A stretch of 64,000 nucleotides of DNA from Culex pipiens pallens (Eukaryota > Arthropoda > Insecta > Diptera > Culicidae): contig NC_068938.1 in the NCBI RefSeq assembly GCF_016801865.2, positions 2,356,001-2,420,000 on the forward strand, in the 5' to 3' direction. The stretch's first letter is position 1. Every line of letters begins with the position of its first letter. Shown one piece after another: positions 57,480 to 64,000 of the stretch. The notes below the pieces were generated by a model, which was not told the origin of the DNA, did no database searches, and worked only from the letters and a program-made list of their open reading frames with translations. Both the position numbers and the translations under genes were made by a program.

Positions 57480-58601
57480 GTGTAGTTTCGGAAGGTTACA
57501 TTTGTATCGTATAATATCGTGATGTAAAATTTACTTTTTGTCTTTCTTACAAAAGAAAGGTTTAAGGTTTGCTTTTGAAAAAACGCTTTTCTCAGGAATC
57601 TGAAAAAAATCGTGCGCGGTGAGGAGTCGTCCCAGAAAAAATCCTATTACTAAATTGAAGGTTTAAATGCGCTCTTTCGATTGAATTTTGGCCCGAAACC
57701 CGGAACTCAAAGTTTGATTTTTGAGAGCTCTTTTTCTGAAATACTTGAGCGATGTCTGTATCCGCTCTTAAAAATTTGTGTCTTCCATCATTGGAAACCC
57801 GCTCGTAAAACCCACAATTTTCTATTTCAGATTTGTAGCCATGGGGTCGGAGACGAACATTTTATTTTTCGACCAATAAATGTGGTCAGCCATTTGTAGA
57901 GGTTATTTTTGAACTATTTTACAGATAACACAATCAAATTAGAAGAATTTAGTTTCAAACAAAAAGCCATTCGAAAACATGCGCCATAAACTGCTTGGGT
58001 CCAAAATTTGAAGCTTTTCCAAAATGTTTTTCCAGAGATACAGCCATATTAGTGTTTTTCGTCTTATTTTTACCCTATTTTTTCCTATTATTTTTTGGTT
58101 TTATACATAATCACAAACTGAACATCAAATTCGAAGTTCTGGCTCGTTCTCGCTCGAAAGATCGACAAGTAAAAAAAACGCGGGCACATTTACGCTTGCG
58201 CGTTTTACGCTGCGTGTGAAAGTGTTCTTTTTGGCTTCTCATAATAGATCGACAAAGTGCAATAGCGATGCATATTTTTTAAGTTAAGATTGAGTACCCT
58301 TTATTTTTTCTTATAATGTCAATATTGCATGAATATTTTGCGGTAAACGAAAGTATTTGTTGTGCTTCATTGAAGTTGATATTGCATTTAAACTCTTCTA
58401 AGTCTTGGGCAAAACAAAACAAAAAACAAAAATTTCACTAGAAACTTTGAGATAAATTTAAAAAGTGACCGAATCTTTCATTCAAAAAAATAAAAAAATA
58501 TATTTGAACTCAGATTCACTTTAAAAAAAAATTACAAAAAAATCATTTAGTTTCACCCGTTTCTATAAAACAGGATTCTGAATAGTATTGATGAAGTTTT
58601 T
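57480..58601. repeat. Dispersed repeat interrupted at its 3' side
   Basis: Begins with a CACAGTAAGAAAAAT-type segment and a CTTTCTTACAAAAGAAAGG palindrome (about 57541-57559). It runs to GATTCTGAATAGTATTGATG, the left copy of the duplicated site flanking the insertion at 58602-61421. It continues after the insertion at 61422. Frames at 57681-57899 and 57995-58219 have no motif. Confidence 0.4.
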
Positions 58602-61449
58602 GTATGTATGTATGTATGTATGTATTAGTACCCCCGTCTTGGCAGGACTTGGCCATGACCACAGTATGTTTCAACTGAGACGGTTCGGTTAGTAACCGAC
58701 TTATATTTTAAGGACCTTAAAAGATTATCATTCTCAATCCAACCATTTGTTATGATATGATTAAATAGACAATGACATTCATGTGACTTGGGCCAGGCGA
58801 TCCACGACTCCCTCATCCAGTCCATAAAATATATGAAGGTCCTGGGATTATTTTTTTGAGAGGGGTAAGTATTTTTTTGGGGTTGTTAGGCGTTTGAAAT
58901 ATATGGTAATATGGGTTATATAACATAATGAAAACAAATAGAAAATATATAATGTATAACAAATAATAGTCAATATATGCCAAAAACTTTGGAAGTTGTT
59001 TCGAAGCATCTATTATTTTTAATCAACATAAATCAATTGAATATCTTATCTTGTAATGAAAATAAAACAAATTAAAATAGCAAATTATAGAAAAAAGAAC
59101 ATTAGGGTGCTTGTAAAATAAAATATACCAAAAGCCGCTGGAATTGTAAAGGCTAGGTAACAATGGCTTCGAAACAGCTTTCACAGCCTAAAATTTAAAC
59201 AACTGTCCCAATTTTGGAAGCAGGAATTTTATTATACAATTGCAAATAAAAATAATACATCAAAAAAGTAGGCAGACATAGGTTTGTCATTTATTGGAAA
59301 TGCTTAAAAAATAGCAATTCATCCAATTGAATAATTATGTCTTGGAAAACTAATTAACAATTAAGTCTTGGAAAACTGCTTAACAAAAATATTACTGATT
59401 CCAAAATCGAGACTTAACAAGAAATAACTACTGAATTTTATTAAAAAGACTCCATGATGGTATTTAAAGTGGTCCTCAAAAACAATGATGTTGGAAGTTT
59501 TTCAACGCCATTTGAAATATAGAAAGTAATGGTCTAATGGTAATGGTAATATAATAATGATAAATATAATAGATGTAAAATATTAAATAAAAAATATCAC
59601 AAATATAATAATAATGTAAAATATAAAAATATGTCCTCAGATCTTAACAAATGTTTCGAAGTTCAAATCAAAGAAAAAAATAAAATAAAATGATCTTATT
59701 CTACAACTAATTCTTGTACTAAATATTAAATAGTCCCATATAACTTATTATAAAATTTAATCATATAAATGTTATTTTAAGGGACAGGAACTTGGATGAG
59801 AATATTACATGCAATAATATTAAAAATTATTTGTTATTGAAAACAATAATTTTATTGACAAAAACATCAGTGCAAAGAAAATAATATGCAGCGGCTGAAA
59901 CCAAACTTTTAGGGATGTAGAGAACAAGAGCTTCGGAACAGTTGTCAAGGCCTAGTTTCAATATCATGTGGACAGTTTATAGTCTCAATTTTAGCAGCTG
60001 GTTCTAATAGCGGACCTGACATTTAATTTTACAATAGATACCTGTAATCAGACAAAACTCTATCGAATATTCTTGAAATGTAGACACCAGATGGATCCAA
60101 AAACTGTTGAGTTAAAATTATTAATGGATTATGGAAAATATAAGTTTGATAAATTTCTTGTTTAAACCATTGTGAATAAATGTACAATAAATGTTGTTGA
60201 AACCCGGAAAAGAGACTGTAAAGAAGTATAAGTTATAAAACTAGATTCAGCATTTAAAATTCAAGAATAAAAATACTGAAAATGGTTGAATTGTAGTAAA
60301 GCTAAAATTATTGAATTTAAACTAAAACAAGTAAATCAAAAATGCAGTTAAAAAATCAGCAGCGCTGAAATAAAACATAAAATTAAATCTTAGACATCAT
60401 CCAAAGCAGACAAAGCATTGCAAAGAGATGTGAATATCTAAAAATTTGTGACAAGGACTAGCTAATGATACATGTAACTTTTGTAACATAAAAAATGTAA
60501 CCATATTAACTGAAAACTTCTACCATACACATAAAAAATTCCATGGGCATCAAATGTTACGTCTTTTTTGAGAACAATTAAACCATTCTTGCACAAAACT
60601 GAAAAAGGGTTAGGGACATCAAACATTACTAAAAAGTAACTTGATTAGTGATAAATATATGCTTCACCTAAATTAGGATGGACTACCATAAATTGAAAAT
60701 AGATTAAGTACGGAGCGAGCTAACCCTATCGGTCGCAGTAGGCACCGAATTATTTTTGTAACAGCTTAGTAACAGCTGCAGTAGTCTCATCTCCTCAAAG
60801 TTTGTTGTCTAAATTCAACGTCATGCCGCCATTTTATGAGGAACAAAATTAGTGTACTCCACAACTCAACACGAAATAATAAGAACGCTCTCATCCAAAT
60901 TCAGTGTCCAATGTGGCTTGCTGAGCCGTTGCATCCGCTAAACCGATGTTGCCTTTCCTCTATGGGCTGTTGCCGGTTGGAAGCCATGCTCCTCCATGAC
61001 GACCACTGGACGCTTCGGCTCGAAGGTAGCTCGCTTCCACGCCATCTTTTCAACCTTCTTCTCTAGTTTAGTTTTGACACTGACACGACATTTTCCTGAT
61101 TTTTTCACACAATTGAAATTTTGATTTTTTTTATCTTGTAGCCACTCGACACACACAATCAAATTAATCTTCTTTTGGCAAGAACACTTGGAAGAGATGG
61201 GCCGAAAGCACGAAACCGTGGAATTGGACCGTGGCCCGGACTTCAAATGATCTTGAACAAAAAGTTCCACCAGAACCGGTGCACTTTTGCTACCACCGTG
61301 GTCACTGGCATTCACAGGCATTTCGTTTTTTCCTTTTAAAAAACTAATATTTCCACAAAAAAATCCCACTAAAAATGACAGCGAAAACTTTTCGCATCCT
61401 ACCTCGCGCGCGGGTTGCTTCGATCCTGAATAGTACTGATGAAGTTTTT
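58574..61449 (-). mobile_element. 2.8-kb retroposed insertion with (TACA)n tail and 28-bp duplication
   Basis: A 28-bp segment at 58574-58601 is repeated at 61422-61449 with two mismatches, enclosing a 2820-bp insert. On the minus strand the insert ends in TACA tetramers (58623-58602), which look like a 3' tail, preceded by a moderately GC-rich 3' region. Its 5' part (61421-60938) is GC-richer and includes a 127-codon frame from an ATG at 61321 with no recognised domain. The central 1.8 kb is very AT-rich with faint internal repetition. It may be a decayed or unusual non-LTR-mobilised sequence; no reverse transcriptase was seen. Confidence 0.5.
58602..58623. repeat. GTAT tetranucleotide microsatellite
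   Basis: Five to six tetramers adjacent to the duplicated target site; on the minus strand, the possible 3' tail of the insertion. Confidence 0.9.
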
Positions 61450-61671
61450 CCAGATTAAAAAAAATATACTTCTGAAAAATATTTTTTTTTTGTTTTCAAT
61501 GAAGTATACATTTTTTTTAAATATAAAAAAATATGGTTGAATTTTATCTTCTTTTTGTGCGAATTTTCCTAAAATAATATTTAATGAAGTTAAATTTCAA
61601 AGAATCTAATGAAAATTTTAGCAGTTTCTAAGTATTTTTTTTTATAAAAAATATTTTACGGATGCCGGATC
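61450..61671. other. AT-rich spacer
   Basis: Continuation of the interrupted repeat, AT-rich with T runs; nothing else recognised. Confidence 0.35.
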
Positions 61672-61912
61672 CACCGAACTCCGGTGGCCACTTCCGGAAC
61701 CACATTATGAAACAGCGTAAACTAGTCATGCGACGTATCAAACTTCTTGATTTTGTTTGGAGAGTATCCTTAAAATGTATTTTTCTGCTCTTTGACCGTA
61801 AATTTTAAATAAAATTTAAATCTCCGTCCAAAATCAAGAAGTTTGATACGTCGCATGACTAGTTTACGCTGTTTCATAATGTGGTTCCGGAAGTGGCCAC
61901 CGGAGTTCGGTG
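61672..61912. repeat. Perfect 84-bp inverted repeat with 73-nt loop
   Basis: The left arm 61672-61755 and right arm 61829-61912 are exact reverse complements by eye over 84 bp. Both begin CACCGAACTCCGGTGGCCAC when read inward. The loop 61756-61828 is AT-rich. Flanks differ on the two sides except for CCGGAT/CCGGTTTC-like bases. Either strand's transcript would fold into a long perfect hairpin. It may be the core of a MITE or foldback element; no gene lies inside. Confidence 0.9.
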
Positions 61913-63838
61913 AAACCGGTTCCAATGGGTCCTATAGTATTTGATATTATTTTAGAATTGTTTTGCATGACTTTTCATAGTAGGAGAATGTAAATCAGTT
62001 CATAATTGGAAAAATCTAATACTGATTCCAAAAATCCGGATCTTCCAGTGGCTTATACTCTGGCCACCGGTCCGTGCAGAGCAATTTTTCATCAGATTAT
62101 TGTTCCTGGTTCAAAAACGAAGTTTTTAATATATAGCAATTGATGGTTTGCGCGAAACCTTACTGCGGTAATTTTTGGGCCCTTTTTCCCACTGTGCATC
62201 GGTTTATTGATCGTTTAAAACATTTGATTGATTAATTTGTTTAAATTAAACCCGGAACCCTCATTAAAAAAATATATATAAAATAACAGTTATTTTTTGT
62301 TGATTTGTCATGCACTGCTCAAAATTAAGCAAGCGATATTTTTTTCTCTCTCGATTGTATTCATCTTTTCATTCCTCTGAGTACATGTTAGCAACACCTT
62401 CCATTTGCTTTCATTGTACTCACACATCATTGCTCCATATGTTCTTATCATTCCATACTTCACTTCATTTCACCTACTCGCTCATTGTGTTTGATTGATT
62501 AACCACCACCATTTCCCATTCGCATTCCTCAGCGCAAATACACCCCAAAGTACACAATTGACATCGTTCGACATCGGTAAAAAGAAGAAAAAAAAAATCG
62601 GTCCATGTCGTCGCGGCAGGGAAAACGCCTCAAAGAATTGTGATTTTTCCGCAACAAAAAGAGACTGCGAGTGAGTGAGTGACGGAGTTTCTTCGCCACA
62701 TCGGCAGAAGAATCAAAGTCAGTCAGTGTGGGTGGGATTCACAAAAGAGCGTGGTAGTTTTGCAACAATTTTCCCACGGCTATCGCATTTCCCAAGGCCC
62801 ATTCCTAGCAAGAGACTTTTCTTCTTGCATCGAAGAATGGAAAACTCCCAGGGAAACTGGATAGTCTTTTTTGTTGTGTGTGTCAACTTTCCTTCGATTT
62901 GTTTTGAAAAGGTTTAAAATAAATTTATGTTTTTTTTTCTGGGGCAAAATATGTGTTGCATAAGTTTCATAGTTAAAATTTATTATTTCTACTTTTAAAA
63001 CATTTTAAAATCTTAGTCTAGAGTGTCTCTTTGTGCTACGGTTGCAATGTCTGAGTACAACATGACTAAACTGTGCAAAGAAAGTGTCTTTCGGGTAGCC
63101 TCCGGGGAAGAACCAACAACAAGCGATGGAAATGTTGGAGGAAAATAAGCAATGATCCAATCCCCCCCAAAAAACACACACAAACACACAAAAGAGCTAA
63201 GAAAAATCTGTTTGTTTCGATGTCTCACCACAGCATTTAAGGGATTTATTTTGGACAAAACCTGGAAAGGGATACAAATAGCAGTTTGCGTGTGTCAATA
63301 AAACAGAGGAAGTAGTTTCACAATTCCTCGGTATCAGTCATTCCAGGCAAAATAACATTCAGAAAAGTAGCTTTTCCATCCCCCGTGGGCATCCAACTTC
63401 CGACTGAATTTATCTCGTTACCCTACTTTTTCTCTTCATCAGAAAAAAAAGAAAAAAGCAAGACAAGACACCTTACTGCTAGGTGGATGAGACCGCGACC
63501 GGAGGCAAACTTTGTCAAGAAGTAAATTTAGCGGAAATTTATGTTACTGATAAATCCGTGATGTACGTGTGCAACGCCGGAACCGGGAACACACCGGAAG
63601 GAAGCTGCAGCACGCCCAGCCACAGAAGGAGTTGAGAGTAAGGCACAAGGTTACGTACGGAAGATTTATTCCTCTTCCGGCACTACTTTGCCCGAAAGTG
63701 GGAGCAAGGTTTTTAATAGTGGCATACAATTTATTGTACGGAGCTGGTTTGTACGGGCTAATGGTTCGTTTAATTTCAATACATTTAACAGCTCTGGTTG
63801 AAGGTTGGATTCTAGAAAATTGTCTGGTTTGTCTAACA
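61913..63838. other. Single-copy-looking DNA, no gene seen
   Basis: AT-rich to 62300, then mixed. Frames near 62675-62917, 63005-63258 and 63544-63851 overlap on both strands and lack motifs or splice evidence. TCAGTCAGTG near 62720 is initiator-like but unsupported. Confidence 0.4.
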
Positions 63839-64000
63839 CAGTGGTTTTCAACGTTTTTCGTTCCTTTTCACCCCTTGTCTAATTTGCAAGAACTTCTTTC
63901 CCCCCTCCCCATTTTGAGCTTGTAAGTATCAATGCACATGCTCAAATATCACAATTTGAAAAATGTTCACAGCAGAATTGCAAAAATTAATATAAATAAA
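63831..64000 (+). mobile_element. Left end of a hAT-like element running off the window
   Basis: CAGTGGTTTTCAACGTTTTT at 63839 matches the CAGTGGTTCTCAA-type terminus widespread among hAT elements. C-rich subterminal sequence (CCCCTTGTC, CCCCCCTCCCC) follows. If so, GTCTAACA at 63831-63838 would be the 8-bp target duplication, to be found again beyond the right edge. Confidence 0.5.

Noticed and set aside
60938..61321. 127-codon minus-strand frame from an ATG, near the 5' end of the 2.8-kb insertion
   Set aside because: No recognised motif. It could be a degenerate ORF of the retroposed unit, but evidence is too weak to annotate as a gene.

Overview
The window is eukaryotic, AT-rich and dominated by repeats. 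It fits a dipteran insect, most likely a culicine (Culex-like) mosquito. That assignment rests on one short-intron glycosyltransferase gene, many small non-autonomous DNA transposons with TA, TTAA or 8-bp target duplications, tRNA-derived SINE-like units, and repeat styles I associate with mosquito genomes. The species is an inference; no rRNA, mitochondrial or other diagnostic gene is present.

Only one protein-coding gene is convincing. It is a two-exon beta-1,3-galactosyltransferase-like (GT31) type II membrane enzyme at 17542-18617 on the + strand, 339 residues long, with a 56-bp intron. Almost every other open frame lies in low-complexity DNA, in a transposon relic, or starts at a non-ATG codon.

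Layout: 1-744 AT-rich; 745-1940 element with CCCGGG palindromes at its ends; 1982-3272 T-free satellite; 4748-5369 piggyBac-like MITE, with a truncated relative at 9785-9930; 6022-6476 first copy of a family built on a 164-bp tandem unit; 9003-9730 TIR element; 11450-12838 TA-flanked element with iterated ATTACCCC motifs; 13680-16118 a four-level nest (tandem family > hAT-like > hAT-like > tRNA-SINE); 17371-18618 the gene; 19939-20956 a 1-kb inverted repeat; 21146-24262 a 16-unit, 164-bp array; 24370-29033 G-rich MITEs, dispersed AT-rich repeats and a pogo-like MITE; 29034-40120 mostly single-copy-looking DNA with small repeats; 40459-42192 a TIR element split by a retroposed insert ending in (GATTA)n; 45651-49020 an interrupted foldback element; 49802-54825 a 5-kb ATTAG pentamer satellite containing a compact LTR retrotransposon with nearly identical LTRs; 57480-61449 a repeat split by a 2.8-kb insertion; 61672-61912 an 84-bp perfect inverted repeat; and 63839 to the window edge, the start of a hAT-like element.

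The pieces do not form a biochemical pathway. What the window records is successive transposition and tandem expansion around a single gene. I found no new gene system. The most informative structures are the datable insertion stacks, the strictly phased 164-bp array with dimeric higher-order structure, the two long hairpins, and a possible route from a retroposon tail to the pentamer satellite.
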